Shown: positions 7,171-17,277, counted from the first letter of the stretch. The stretch: DNA of 64,000 bases from an uncultured Roseburia sp. (GCA_947383215.1 CANDCP010000001.1:99093-163092), one strand, 5' to 3'. The notes: generated by a model from the sequence alone, not told the origin. Translations and numbers: made by a program.

Positions 7171-9672
7171 CTACATAAACGCCTCGTTTTTGCAGTCTCT
7201 TTCATATCTCCTACGATAATACTCCATTGTGCGATATTCCAAAATATCTTTCATATGTCTCTTAAATGCAACATTTTTTATTACAACTTCCAAATCCTCC
7301 CTAATTGCAATCGCATAACCTTCTTTTTCAATAAAGAATCCCTTACCTGACGCCTTTAAAAATTTAATTGGCATACTTTTCGCCTTACTCAAATGTTGTC
7401 TATCTGTCATGGCTTTATAATCCGCATAAGAAATATCAGCCGCAAAATCCTTCCAGTTTGCCCCATTGTTAAAGAATTTTTTCCACGCGATCAGCACATC
7501 CTCATCTTTCACTGTCAGACGAATATCGCCGTCATTGTAAAAACTATATAGAATCGGCATTTTATATACCTTTTGCATATCCGTCGTTTCAATCAAAGTT
7601 AAAAATTCTCTGCCAATTCCTGAATATACCTCTTCCTCCTCCGCAGAGAGTTCGTCCATTTGTTTTAAAAACTCCATATATTCTCGAAATGGATTTTCCC
7701 TGGAATGTCTGACGCAATACTGATAAATATCGTCATCCATGTATGTGAACAGTTCCATCCGAGTCGGAACTTTACCATCCAGTAATTCTTTTACTCTGTA
7801 AAACTCCCGCTTAATCTGTTCCTTTACGGATAATGATTTCTTATCCATTTCATTGAATAAATCAATTAACCGCATATCAAAATCTACAATACAATCATCC
7901 GGATATTCTATCCCACTATAATCATGCATTGCCTTTTCTCCAGAAGCCTTTCCGCCGCTTAAAAGCGAGGGCGCTCTCCCTGCTTTTTCATAATTGCCGA
8001 TAAAATCCAAAACGTTTAAATACTCTTTGCCTTTGCTGATACGAAGGCCACGTCCTAATTGCTGTAGAAATACAATCGGCGACTCGGTTGGTCTTAGGAA
8101 CATAACCATATCAAGAGCTGCAATATCTACGCCTTCATTAAACATATCAACAGAAAAAATCACCTTAATCTCTTGACTTTTCAGTTTGGCAATTGCCTTG
8201 TCCCGATCTTCTGAAAACGCTCCGTCTGCATTACTGTATACCGCAACCGCCTCTATTCCTCTCTTACAAAACTCTTTTGCCGTTTCCTCAGCATGCTGTC
8301 TGGAACAGCAAAAACCAAGAGCCCTCTTCGGGCGATATTTCATATAATACTTATAAATCAAATCATATCGTTTCACATTGCCCAGATATGTTTCATTCAA
8401 TTCTTTTTCGTCATAACGACCTTTTACAAGATGCAGTGATGAGTAGTCTGTTTCATCGTAAATGCCATAATAATGAAATGGAACTAACGCGCCTTTATTG
8501 ATAGCCTCTTTCAAAGAAATTTCATAAGGAACATTATAATCGCAGATTTCATAGATATTTTTGCCATCCATTCTTTCCGGTGTGGCAGTAAGCCCTAACA
8601 AAAACTGCGGTCTAAAATAATTTACAATCCTCTGATATTGATCATTTACTGCATGATGAAACTCATCAATTATCAGATAATCAAAATAATCCGGTGTAAA
8701 GAAATCCTCTGTCAGATATTCACTTCTACCAAGCGTTGCAACAGACGCAAAAATCACAGACTTATCTGTATCTTTCTGTTTTCCAAAAAAATAACCATAA
8801 TCATCCGAGCGTCTTACATTTTTAAAGGATATTGCCGCCTGTTTTAATATTTCCTCCCTATGAGCCACAAATAATACATGTTCATATTTAGCAGAATCAA
8901 ATGCGGCCAGATAGGTCTTTCCAACCCCGGTAGCTGCCTGTACAAGTCCCTTCGTCGCACCTTCCGCCCTGCTATCCTCCAATGCATATAACGCTTCTAT
9001 CTGAACTCCTCTTGGCTGAAATAACATCTCAACTTTAGCATCTGCCTCTTCTTCCGCACTATCATATTTCGCCAAATCTTTTAAAACAGCCGGCTTATGC
9101 CAGTTCTTGGAGTATCTGTTCAGTTCCTTGTCATCAATCACAACAGAGTGCTTTTCAAACAAATCAACAAAAGTTGCATAAAACAAATGAAAATTTCTCT
9201 TATCATCAAGACTGTTAAAACGATAATTCCACTCTATGCCGGAAGTCAACGCACTCCTCGAAACATTAGAAGAGCCGATATATATTTCTCCAATATTTTC
9301 ATAATGAAATATATATGACTTCGGATGAAAAGAACGTATTTTATCATTGTAAAATCGTAAATCCACCCTGTTTCCCAACTCTTTTTTAATCAGACACAGT
9401 GCGGATGGCTGCGTAATACCAAGATAATTTCCCGTAAGAATTCTCACTTGCACACCACGGTCTAATGCCTCCCTCAAATCATTTAAAAGTATCCTAACTC
9501 CGGATTCCATGAGAAAAGAAACAATAATATCAATTTTGCTTGCTCTTAACATACTCATTTTTAGCTGATAATATAAAAAACGATTTATATTTTTATCACC
9601 AGTCATAACATCTGAAGCTTCTATTTCTAATCCGTCAACCTCTATCTTTTCCGCAAAATCAGATTGAGCCAT
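7171..9672 (-). CDS. PLD-nuclease/superfamily 2 helicase, last gene of extended Wadjet operon
   Basis: A protein of 833 residues when started at ATG 9672 (AGAGGT upstream; a longer frame opens at 9714 inside the methyltransferase gene). Residues 25-180 form a phospholipase-D-like nuclease domain with HPKSYIF at about 116 and GSSNVSRSAL at about 133. Residues 220-570 are a helicase core: Walker A AATGVGKT at 246, DEFHH at 336, LTATPER at 361, and QQLGRGLR as motif VI. The C-terminal 250 residues resemble the DUF3427 region of such helicases. Proteins of this build act in DNA repair or defence. Its start overlaps the methyltransferase by 31 bases, so it belongs to the Wadjet transcript. Confidence 0.85.
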   Translation of the reverse strand: MAQSDFAEKIEVDGLEIEASDVMTGDKNINRFLYYQLKMSMLRASKIDIIVSFLMESGVRILLNDLREALDRGVQVRILTGNYLGITQPSALCLIKKELGNRVDLRFYNDKIRSFHPKSYIFHYENIGEIYIGSSNVSRSALTSGIEWNYRFNSLDDKRNFHLFYATFVDLFEKHSVVIDDKELNRYSKNWHKPAVLKDLAKYDSAEEEADAKVEMLFQPRGVQIEALYALEDSRAEGATKGLVQAATGVGKTYLAAFDSAKYEHVLFVAHREEILKQAAISFKNVRRSDDYGYFFGKQKDTDKSVIFASVATLGRSEYLTEDFFTPDYFDYLIIDEFHHAVNDQYQRIVNYFRPQFLLGLTATPERMDGKNIYEICDYNVPYEISLKEAINKGALVPFHYYGIYDETDYSSLHLVKGRYDEKELNETYLGNVKRYDLIYKYYMKYRPKRALGFCCSRQHAEETAKEFCKRGIEAVAVYSNADGAFSEDRDKAIAKLKSQEIKVIFSVDMFNEGVDIAALDMVMFLRPTESPIVFLQQLGRGLRISKGKEYLNVLDFIGNYEKAGRAPSLLSGGKASGEKAMHDYSGIEYPDDCIVDFDMRLIDLFNEMDKKSLSVKEQIKREFYRVKELLDGKVPTRMELFTYMDDDIYQYCVRHSRENPFREYMEFLKQMDELSAEEEEVYSGIGREFLTLIETTDMQKVYKMPILYSFYNDGDIRLTVKDEDVLIAWKKFFNNGANWKDFAADISYADYKAMTDRQHLSKAKSMPIKFLKASGKGFFIEKEGYAIAIREDLEVVIKNVAFKRHMKDILEYRTMEYYRRRYERDCKNEAFM

Positions 9673-10235
9673 TGTTCTGCACCTCTTCCCGGTCGTACAT
9701 CCGAAGTTACCCATTGTTCTTCCACGTTCAAACCGTCTATTCTTCTCAGGAAATCCGCAAAAGCTTCCTCCGTCATATCTGTAAAAAATCTTCCATTTCT
9801 TTCACCTGTAAATGTTCCATATTTGAAAGATGTATAGATAACTCCATTCTCCTTTAAGGCAACTGCCATTTTTCTCATTACATTCGTTAATTCATCAATC
9901 GGCAAATGCAGTATAGAAGAGCAGGCCCAGATACCATCATACTTGTCCACTTCTGACAGCTCCTCAAAAAACATATTTTTCACTTCCGCTCCAACAAAAT
10001 CGCCGGCGAGCCTACACAACTCTTTGGAACCATCGATCGCATCTACACGATATCCTTTTTCCAGGAAATACTTTGTATCTCGTCCGGATCCGCAGCCAAA
10101 GTCAAGTATATAGGAATCCGCTTCCAGCTTCGCTAAAAAACGTTCCTGTATTGCGGTAAATTCAACCGTTACTGTGCTTTTATAAAATTCATCCGCATGG
10201 TCATCATAATAGCCAAGAGTATTTTTATATTTCAT
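9642..10235 (-). CDS. Class I SAM-dependent methyltransferase in the Wadjet operon
   Basis: A protein of 197 residues from ATG 10235 (AGAGG ten bases upstream; an ATG at 10244 is too close to that site). SAM-binding motif I is LDFGCGSGRD near residue 45, motif II has the acidic VDAIDGSKEL, and the later FTDMTEEAFADFL region is like TehB-type small-molecule methyltransferases. There is no target-recognition domain or DNA-methylase catalytic motif such as DPPY, so it is probably not a restriction-type DNA methylase. It starts 15 bases after jetD and overlaps the helicase gene. The substrate is unknown. Confidence 0.8.
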   Translation of the reverse strand: MKYKNTLGYYDDHADEFYKSTVTVEFTAIQERFLAKLEADSYILDFGCGSGRDTKYFLEKGYRVDAIDGSKELCRLAGDFVGAEVKNMFFEELSEVDKYDGIWACSSILHLPIDELTNVMRKMAVALKENGVIYTSFKYGTFTGERNGRFFTDMTEEAFADFLRRIDGLNVEEQWVTSDVRPGRGAEQWLNLILRKR

Positions 10236-10250
10236 CTTATTCATACCTCT

Positions 10251-11489
10251 TTAAGAACAGGTTCTCCTCTCGAAGCTCCTCTCCACATAATAACTCACAA
10301 TTTCCTGCTCAAGTTTCACATTCTGTTCCCGCATATACTTTAGCGCTTCGCTATACGTATCTTCCTCCATTAATGACTCCATCCTGCTCATATCATTATC
10401 CGTCAATTCTCTCAGGCAATGATGAAAACGCTTATCACATAATTGCTGTATTCCCATACAATATAACTCAAACATTTTACCTGTTTCGCGGCACAAATGC
10501 CTGTGAATTAGAAATCCGCCAATATCGATATCTCCAAAATGACGATATCTGACATCAGGATTGTCTGAAATAACTTTTTTCAAAAACTCTATCTGATGTC
10601 GACTGGCAAATCCGCCCAAATACATCATTGCAAACTCCCCGTCTTTTAATCTCTGATATGATGTCTTGTTCTCAATTGTCATTATATTTTCAGCATTCAC
10701 ACGGATATTTTTTATCCTTTGAACATCGCCGGATGTTATCGCTATACCGCCTTGAAGTTTTGATATGTCCAGGACAGATTGTTCCCATTCAATTCTCCAA
10801 TTACCCTTTATAAGTATTTCCTGTTCTGCCGGCGTAACATAAAAGAGACTTAAGATGGAATCATTCTTTTCCCCCTCCTGTCTAACTCTTCCGGTTGCAG
10901 TCCTTATAAATGTACATACCTCCTCATAGTTATTATTCTCAAACCATTTCGAATCGCCATATACCAACATCGAAACTTCTCTTACATATAAGTTTTCCCC
11001 GTTTTTCTCCAAAAAACGAAACATTTTCAAATTTTCTTCCACTCTTTTAGGAATAAGCAGGCATCTTGGATGTTCGATCCGGGCAAGAACAGTTTCACAA
11101 TATTTCTGCACAATTGCCCCTGTGCCAATATACGTCTCTACTATTTCGCGCACCCGTTTTGCAATCGTACTCTGAGGCACGAAACCATATTCATCCCTTA
11201 AATAGCCGTATAAAGCGTCTAAGTGTCCTTCTATAAGATATATCTTTTCTATATCGTCGCTAAACTTCAAATAATCCGCAGCCACAAACCCCATATCCTT
11301 TAATACAGACACAGCTTCATTCATTCCCTGCTTCTCCGATATATCTGCATTGTTTCTGGTATAATCTTTATACACTTCTGACGGTTTTAATATAATCCTT
11401 CTATTCGTAGTAATATTCTTTGCACATCGGTTATTATATTTTTTTAGTAATCCGTCAAGAATTGCCTTTTTATAATCTTTACCGCTCAT
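10251..11489 (-). CDS. jetD: Wadjet nuclease subunit JetD
   Basis: A protein of 412 residues from ATG 11489 (GGAGAG ten bases upstream; overlap of 11 bases with jetC). The C-terminal half carries a Toprim-like core: YLGGFASRHQ followed by FGDIDIGGFLIHRHL, whose DxD is the metal site of JetD. The N-terminal part is the helical DUF3322/DUF2220-type region. In characterised Wadjet systems JetD is the nuclease that cuts circular DNA after the JetABC condensin extrudes a loop and stalls. The four jet genes are present in order, which makes this call firm. Confidence 0.88.
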   Translation of the reverse strand: MSGKDYKKAILDGLLKKYNNRCAKNITTNRRIILKPSEVYKDYTRNNADISEKQGMNEAVSVLKDMGFVAADYLKFSDDIEKIYLIEGHLDALYGYLRDEYGFVPQSTIAKRVREIVETYIGTGAIVQKYCETVLARIEHPRCLLIPKRVEENLKMFRFLEKNGENLYVREVSMLVYGDSKWFENNNYEEVCTFIRTATGRVRQEGEKNDSILSLFYVTPAEQEILIKGNWRIEWEQSVLDISKLQGGIAITSGDVQRIKNIRVNAENIMTIENKTSYQRLKDGEFAMMYLGGFASRHQIEFLKKVISDNPDVRYRHFGDIDIGGFLIHRHLCRETGKMFELYCMGIQQLCDKRFHHCLRELTDNDMSRMESLMEEDTYSEALKYMREQNVKLEQEIVSYYVERSFERRTCS

Positions 11490-14400
11490 GGAATTTAATC
11501 TCTCCGATCTGCATATTATCATTACTAATCTTAAGCACGGGAATGATTACGCCACATTCGCTGCCAATAGATTCCAGCTTATTCGGCGGAGCGCAAAATA
11601 TAACCTGAAAATTTTGATTTTTAAAGAAATCCAGCATCAATTTTATATTATGATCACTCATTTTTTCAAACGGCTCATCTATGAAAATCAATCGCACGGA
11701 ATTAACTCTGACATTGTACAGCATAGACAGCGCGGCAGAAAGTATAAGCGTATACGGTATCTGCGTTCCCGCGCCGGAGTTATATCCCACCTGTTTCGAC
11801 AGCTTACCGTCTTTTACTTCATCATTATTGATAATTATCTCATAACTCATATAATTTCGATAGTCTGCAAATTTCTTAATCTCCGCAATGTCGTTATGAT
11901 CTATAATCTTGTTGATAATATCGCGGATTTCCTTCTCCCTTGCCTCAACCTCATCATTTTCGTAACCCATAAGGCTTGTCAATGTCATTTGCCCATCAGA
12001 CATATTGTTTGTCTCCTGTAAATATTCTGCGTACCGCAAAATTTTTGCATAATCCGAATGATCATTCAACATCTTAACGTCGAATTGATATTTTGTATAG
12101 AACCGGAGCTTGCGCAATTCTTTATTTATATCTGAAATATCATCTTTTGCATCTTTCGCCGTATTATAGATATTAAGAACAAACTCCCTTTTAAAGATTC
12201 GCTCGTATGTTATTGTCTGTTCTCTCAGCTTTTGCTGTATGCCTTGCAAATCATCGATCCAGATTTTCCCTCTTCTCCTCTGATAGTCAGCCTCGTACTC
12301 CAAGCCAATCGGTAATTTATCTACTTCCTGCTTTCGATTATTATATGCTTGCTGCTTACCGTTAATATCTCCCTCCAGATGGCGTACTCTGCGATCTACC
12401 CGCTCTTTTGTCGCGCGAACCATAAGACCGCCATTCTGGTTTTCCCCGGACAGATATTGGTCATATTCTTCTATGGCTTTTTCCACCGCAGAATTTCCTG
12501 TAACTCTCTCCTCATCCAACTCTGCCTGTTTTGCATTTTCCTTTACTTTAAACTCTTTCACCAATTTCTTTTTCTGTGATATAGCCGTCTCTAAAATCGT
12601 CTTTTGCTTTATGTTTTCAGCGCGCTCATCTTTCTTAACACTTAATTGCCGTCCCAGTAGAGATACCCGCTCGTTTAACGTCATAAATTCCACATTATTC
12701 TTCTGCGCTTCCAGTAACTCTTTATAATGTCCCCTTTCATTATTGAAATCAGCGGATACGGCAGCCCACTCCCTGTGACAATTCAAATTAAAGTCTTTGA
12801 AGCACATTAAACCAGCCTGCAGATAGTTTGCCTTCTCCTGCAAGCTTTTCTGCTCTAAAAGAATTTCCTTTTCTTTATTTTCCAGCTCACGCAGCTTTCT
12901 TTCTGCCGCCCTCTTATTCAGTTCTATCGCCCGGCTCCCTAAACAATAACTTCTGATTTTGCCTGTATTCATATAGGTCACAGCCATATTGCGACTCAGC
13001 TTTCCTTCCGGCGACATCGCATTATCGTAATCAGGCACATTTTCAATATTTACTGCATGAATCTTACCTAACCAAAATTTGAAATAATTTGCTGCGGTCT
13101 CATTTTGTATAGTAAGATAATGAAATACCGAATCCTTTTCACAATCCATCGGCCTTGACATTAACCGCTTCGTATTTACCAATTCAACGTGTTGATACCT
13201 GGACTTGTCCAACACGGCATTCGCAACATCAAAAGCTTCTCTCGACACTATAATTGCATAACGATGTATTCCCAAAAAAGCTTCTATTGCATTTCTCCAA
13301 TTTTCATCCTTCAACTCTATCACATATTCATAAGCCATATGCGCTTCTTCGTTCATACCATACTTTTTTAATTCGCGATTGATTTCTCTCACAAGTTCTA
13401 CCTGCGCCTGAACACCGGAAGCGTCCATTCTGTTTCTGTTGCAGCTTTCAATAATATTATTTTGCTCCACACATTCATCCTGTACAATTTCCAACTCTTT
13501 CTTTCGCAGAACGTTTTTCTCAATTAATTTATCGCGGCACTCCTGCACCGCTTCTTTCAGCAAATCGATAAATCTCTGTTTTTCAGCCGCCTCAACGCTT
13601 TTTGACGTCAGGCCTCCTAGTACATTATTATTCTGTACCGTTACCCCCATTTCTGATAATTGAATCGTCATTTCTTGCATTTTCCGCTGAAAGATTTCCA
13701 GTTTCTCTTTTTCGTCATTCAATTTCGCCAACTGCTTCTCATAGGTATCCATCAGCTGCCTGGACGCTTCTATCGCCTTCGAAACATCCAAATCAAGAAG
13801 CGCTCTTCTTGTCTCCGAATAAGTTCTGTCAATATCCTCAATTTCCTGATCTTGCTCTTCCATTCTCTTCCGTAAGGTTTCACATGTAATCCCGCTATGC
13901 CTGATAAATTCCTCCGCCTCCCCGATCTCCCTCTGGCACTGCACGAGATCCTTATACTTAATCTTTATATCATCTATTTTCAGCTGCAAAGCTTTCTTGT
14001 CATGCTCGTCGTAATCTGCCAATATCGAATCCAAATCTTGCAACTCTTGATTTATCTGTTCCAGACTGCTATTTATCTGCTCAATATTCTTTTTCGCTTC
14101 TTTTAATTTATCAAAATTCACATCATGTTCTTCTAATACAGATTCCTTTATAAACTCCTGGATTTTTGCAGCGGGATTATATGCCATTATATTTCTTAGT
14201 TTTCTCTGATATTTCGAAACTTCCTGATAAGGCAGTTTCAGACCTATCATTTGCATAAATAAAATAATGCCCTCTTTTTTTGTTTTCATCTGTATCCCAT
14301 ACTTCTTCTGAAAACCGGAAGCGTCATAAGGTTTTATAATGGAATCTTCCTCATATACAAAAGAGATATCCGCGATTGTTTTCCCGTCCACAGCGTACCA

Positions 14401-14793
14401 ATGCGTACCTCTGATATCCGTAACTGCTGTTTCTATTATTACGCCCAGCACAAACGGATTCTCATTTATCTGATCAAAATACTCCAATGCAATGTGCGTA
14501 TATACTACCGGTATCTTATCGGCGGGTCTTGCGTATATTCCGGCGCTCGCATCCACCAGACACCGCGTATAGGAAACTAAATTACGTTTTCCCACGCCGG
14601 TATTGTACCCGCTAGTAGCCTTATTGAACTGCGTGTCGCCGGTATATGCATATTTAACGGCATCTAAGATCGTTGATTTTCCGCATTCATTTTCACCCGA
14701 AATTAATGTCAGATTTTCAGAAACAGGGATTGTCCTATTTTGAAAACCATACCAGTTCACCAAATGTATATTCCGCAAAATAGTTTTATTCAT
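11479..14793 (-). CDS. jetC: Wadjet SMC-like ATPase JetC
   Basis: A protein of 1104 residues. Walker A GENECGKST lies at residues 33-41. Two long coiled-coil blocks (about 190-400 and 640-870, rich in K/E/Q heptads) flank a central hinge-like region around 440-640. The C-terminal head has a GAGTQIPYTLILSAAL signature stretch and Walker B LIFIDEPFEKM near the end. This is the MukB/SMC layout used by Wadjet motors. I chose ATG 14793, which overlaps the jetB stop by 8 bases and has GAGG at a good distance, over an in-frame GTG 12 bases upstream. Confidence 0.9.
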   Translation of the reverse strand: MNKTILRNIHLVNWYGFQNRTIPVSENLTLISGENECGKSTILDAVKYAYTGDTQFNKATSGYNTGVGKRNLVSYTRCLVDASAGIYARPADKIPVVYTHIALEYFDQINENPFVLGVIIETAVTDIRGTHWYAVDGKTIADISFVYEEDSIIKPYDASGFQKKYGIQMKTKKEGIILFMQMIGLKLPYQEVSKYQRKLRNIMAYNPAAKIQEFIKESVLEEHDVNFDKLKEAKKNIEQINSSLEQINQELQDLDSILADYDEHDKKALQLKIDDIKIKYKDLVQCQREIGEAEEFIRHSGITCETLRKRMEEQDQEIEDIDRTYSETRRALLDLDVSKAIEASRQLMDTYEKQLAKLNDEKEKLEIFQRKMQEMTIQLSEMGVTVQNNNVLGGLTSKSVEAAEKQRFIDLLKEAVQECRDKLIEKNVLRKKELEIVQDECVEQNNIIESCNRNRMDASGVQAQVELVREINRELKKYGMNEEAHMAYEYVIELKDENWRNAIEAFLGIHRYAIIVSREAFDVANAVLDKSRYQHVELVNTKRLMSRPMDCEKDSVFHYLTIQNETAANYFKFWLGKIHAVNIENVPDYDNAMSPEGKLSRNMAVTYMNTGKIRSYCLGSRAIELNKRAAERKLRELENKEKEILLEQKSLQEKANYLQAGLMCFKDFNLNCHREWAAVSADFNNERGHYKELLEAQKNNVEFMTLNERVSLLGRQLSVKKDERAENIKQKTILETAISQKKKLVKEFKVKENAKQAELDEERVTGNSAVEKAIEEYDQYLSGENQNGGLMVRATKERVDRRVRHLEGDINGKQQAYNNRKQEVDKLPIGLEYEADYQRRRGKIWIDDLQGIQQKLREQTITYERIFKREFVLNIYNTAKDAKDDISDINKELRKLRFYTKYQFDVKMLNDHSDYAKILRYAEYLQETNNMSDGQMTLTSLMGYENDEVEAREKEIRDIINKIIDHNDIAEIKKFADYRNYMSYEIIINNDEVKDGKLSKQVGYNSGAGTQIPYTLILSAALSMLYNVRVNSVRLIFIDEPFEKMSDHNIKLMLDFFKNQNFQVIFCAPPNKLESIGSECGVIIPVLKISNDNMQIGEIKFHER

Positions 14794-15424
14794 CTGTATC
14801 CTCACTTCTCAGGAATTCATCCTGCTCGGTGTCCAAGCCCTCTCCGTCCGGCGTATATTCCGCCATAACCTGCTTCAACTGCCCGATATCCATGCAAAAC
14901 TGTAATGACGGATATAACCGGACTTTTCCTTCCTCTGTCGTTATGTCGTCACTGTAATCTATCAGGCTGAACCTTTTAAATATGCGATACGAATCTTTAA
15001 AGTCTGCCGGCTTCATGTTAATTTGATAAATTTTGCATTTATCTATAATATCGCCAACCGTGATATGCACCGGATCTGCATACCCCATACGCTCCAAAAA
15101 CAAAAGCCACAGTACCATCAATAATTTTACCTGCTTTGCATCGAACCGATATAAATTTATTCTCTTTAATCCAACTGTTTCTACGTCTTCATCCGCCTGC
15201 TGCAGCATTGCGACTTTCATTCTCTCTTCAACAACCACTTTATATCCAATTGCCGCCAAATATGTATTAACATCGTATTGATTCGATTCAGACGATATGA
15301 AATCATATAATTTCTCTTCCTTATCCGCCACAATAAACGTGGTATCAAGCATCTTGCGGATACACTTTTTAAACAAATATGCATCCTCTTCATTCATTCT
15401 TTTCATAAAACTGAAATCATTCAT
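14786..15424 (-). CDS. jetB: Wadjet subunit JetB (DUF6063-like)
   Basis: A protein of 212 residues, an acidic helical protein with winged-helix character (NEEDAYLFKKCIRKMLDTTF, VKLLMVLWLLFLERMGYADP, DFKDSYRIFKRFSLIDYSDD). Its size and place between jetA and jetC fit the MukE/kite-type subunit, which in the clostridial (type II-like) Wadjet operons belongs to the DUF6063 group. It bridges JetA and the JetC heads in known complexes. The gene starts 13 bases after jetA and overlaps jetC. Confidence 0.78.
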   Translation of the reverse strand: MNDFSFMKRMNEEDAYLFKKCIRKMLDTTFIVADKEEKLYDFISSESNQYDVNTYLAAIGYKVVVEERMKVAMLQQADEDVETVGLKRINLYRFDAKQVKLLMVLWLLFLERMGYADPVHITVGDIIDKCKIYQINMKPADFKDSYRIFKRFSLIDYSDDITTEEGKVRLYPSLQFCMDIGQLKQVMAEYTPDGEGLDTEQDEFLRSEDTDE

Positions 15425-15437
15425 AAATTAACTCCCC

Positions 15438-16868
15438 CTATTTCTTAATGACCGTCACATCCGTAATATCCGCAATTTCTGTTTTTACGGTTTCTTTCGA
15501 CAGTTGAACATCATACGGAAACTCTGCGTTTTTAGCATAAAGCATCGCCGCCGCGTACATCAGGATTTCCTCTTTCGTCTGAATCGGTTTTTCTTTGATA
15601 TTCATTTCACTTTCGCTCCCCAGTTGTACGTCCAGAAAAGCGCTTACCCGATCAACAGAATACCTATTCGGGGAACTGTTAAACAGCCTTTCCGTTTGCA
15701 TCCGCTTTTCTTCTTCTGACAACTCTACGGTTACGAGCCCAATATTTTCCCCCTCGTTTTTTATACGTTTATTCTTTTCAAAAGACTTGTACCCGACGTA
15801 TTTCTGGTTCGTGATGCGCGTACAGTCCGCAACTTTTTCCATCGCGGCATTCTGTTCCTCTTCTGTCATCTTTGACACTGTATTCAAAAAATCATTTATC
15901 GCCGCTTCCAGTCTCACTCCGTTACTTGCCATCAACATAATTCTTGTATTCGCAAGATTATAATAATTATTAATTCGATTGTCTATAAGCTCCATATTAG
16001 CCTCATACTCAACGCTCAAAAAATATTGGAGTTCCGCAAAATATCGCTCAACGCGCTCCCTAGCCTCTTCATAATCCAATTGCAGCTTCTCCGCGCATTC
16101 TTTTATCATTTTCTCACACGTTTCTTCCTGTCTGAGTATCCGTAATTTCGCCTTTATAAAAGAGATCTGCGCGGGAATTAAGCCATTGTTTTTTACAAAA
16201 AAATATTCGTTGAAAAAATGATCCAGCATTTCGTCTTTCATTATAAATTGTCCAAAACTGTTTATATCCTGAAAAACAATCACTGCTTTCATGATACTCG
16301 AAATACTGTCTTTCAATTCTACCAGCTCATTTTTCAATTCTGTCTCATTGTCAATTAGCGGTACAAGAACATTCGTATAAGGTCTCTCTCTGCGCACCGA
16401 GTCTTCTTCGAATGCGGATTTTATAATTTCATACATAGAGAAAATACGATTCGACATCATTCCTTCCCCGCTCTTTTCCGTCAGCTTTCTAAGAAAATCC
16501 ATAAATCTTCTGCAGTCAATTGAAAGATTGACGACATACTCGCCATTTCTGCCTATCTCACGCGGAAGCAACCAACCGCATTCCCGAAACAACAAAAGAA
16601 TTCCGGCGGATTGCAACTCAGCGCCACTCTCCTCACCTTCTATCTCTTCCTTTGCGTCCATGCAGTCTGACAAGTTTTTCTTTGTCTCATTTATTCCGGC
16701 ATTCTTTAAATAAACAGTAATGCAATCCTTTGCATCTGCTTCGTACAATACCGGCAATTCTTTCGTTTTATCGATTAATATCTGAATGCAATCGTAATAT
16801 ATTCTTCTGTGTTTCAGCGTTAACGGTTTAAAAAAAGCGTCATTTTTTATATAATCAAAAAAATTCAC
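15438..16868 (-). CDS. jetA: Wadjet subunit JetA
   Basis: A protein of 476 residues started at GTG 16868, which has GGAGGTG five bases upstream; the longer frame from ATG 16898 has no site. The N-terminus, VNFFDYIKNDAFFKPLTLKH, and the helical body match JetA of type II-like Wadjet operons, the kleisin-like (MukF-like) subunit. The conserved middle has RERVERYFAELQYFLSVEYE and NNYYNLANTRIMLM, and a linker precedes the C-terminal winged helix (EILMYAAAMLYAK). It is the first gene of the operon. Confidence 0.82.
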   Translation of the reverse strand: MNFFDYIKNDAFFKPLTLKHRRIYYDCIQILIDKTKELPVLYEADAKDCITVYLKNAGINETKKNLSDCMDAKEEIEGEESGAELQSAGILLLFRECGWLLPREIGRNGEYVVNLSIDCRRFMDFLRKLTEKSGEGMMSNRIFSMYEIIKSAFEEDSVRRERPYTNVLVPLIDNETELKNELVELKDSISSIMKAVIVFQDINSFGQFIMKDEMLDHFFNEYFFVKNNGLIPAQISFIKAKLRILRQEETCEKMIKECAEKLQLDYEEARERVERYFAELQYFLSVEYEANMELIDNRINNYYNLANTRIMLMASNGVRLEAAINDFLNTVSKMTEEEQNAAMEKVADCTRITNQKYVGYKSFEKNKRIKNEGENIGLVTVELSEEEKRMQTERLFNSSPNRYSVDRVSAFLDVQLGSESEMNIKEKPIQTKEEILMYAAAMLYAKNAEFPYDVQLSKETVKTEIADITDVTVIKK

Positions 16869-17099
16869 TATTTCACCTCCACATCTATGCGAAAACATTC
16901 ACTCTTGTCCGTTTCAAAATCTTACTCATCAAATGAAACCACCCCCCCAATATACATATCTATGTAATAATATATATTTTCGCCTATTGCTCCCCATATT
17001 TGTTAATAAATCTGTAACCAAGACGCCTGTTATCTCTGAAAGGGCTCTTTTAAATATTGACAACGAATCTTCTCCCCTGCCACTATACAAGGCGTTTTT

Positions 17100-17128
17100 A
17101 GTATAATCCCAAAAATATAACGTGTCAA
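17100..17128 (-). promoter_or_regulatory. Promoter and long leader of the Wadjet operon
   Basis: On the minus strand the -35 box is TTGACA (17128-17123) and the -10 box TATACT (17105-17100), with 17 bp between them. Transcription would start near 17093, leaving a leader of about 225 nt before jetA at 16868. The leader (16869-17093) is AT-rich, with a G7 run near 16940-16950, and holds no gene or named riboswitch that I can identify. The rest of this gap, up to 17243, is also empty. Confidence 0.6.
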
Positions 17129-17243
17129 TATTTATTATTAACTTAATCTATATATAATGAAAGCAGAAGCGATGCAGCACATACTGCGTTATCTTCTGCG
17201 AATGGAAAAAACTATAAACAAGATATCAAAAAACAGCTTCAGC

Positions 17244-17277
17244 GAAAAAGAAAAGCGGCGCCTACAATGCAGGCGCC
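17244..17277 (-). terminator. Terminator overlapping the stop codon of the ABC permease gene
   Basis: On the minus strand AGGCGCC pairs with GGCGCCT (forward 17271-17277 and 17257-17263) and runs into CTTTTCTTTTT. The TAG stop (17264-17262) lies in the distal arm and loop, so a translating ribosome would cover the hairpin until release. Confidence 0.85.

Noticed and set aside
11488-12021. 177-codon plus-strand frame opposite jetC
   Set aside because: Shadow frame with no start site or domain; jetC coding is continuous there.
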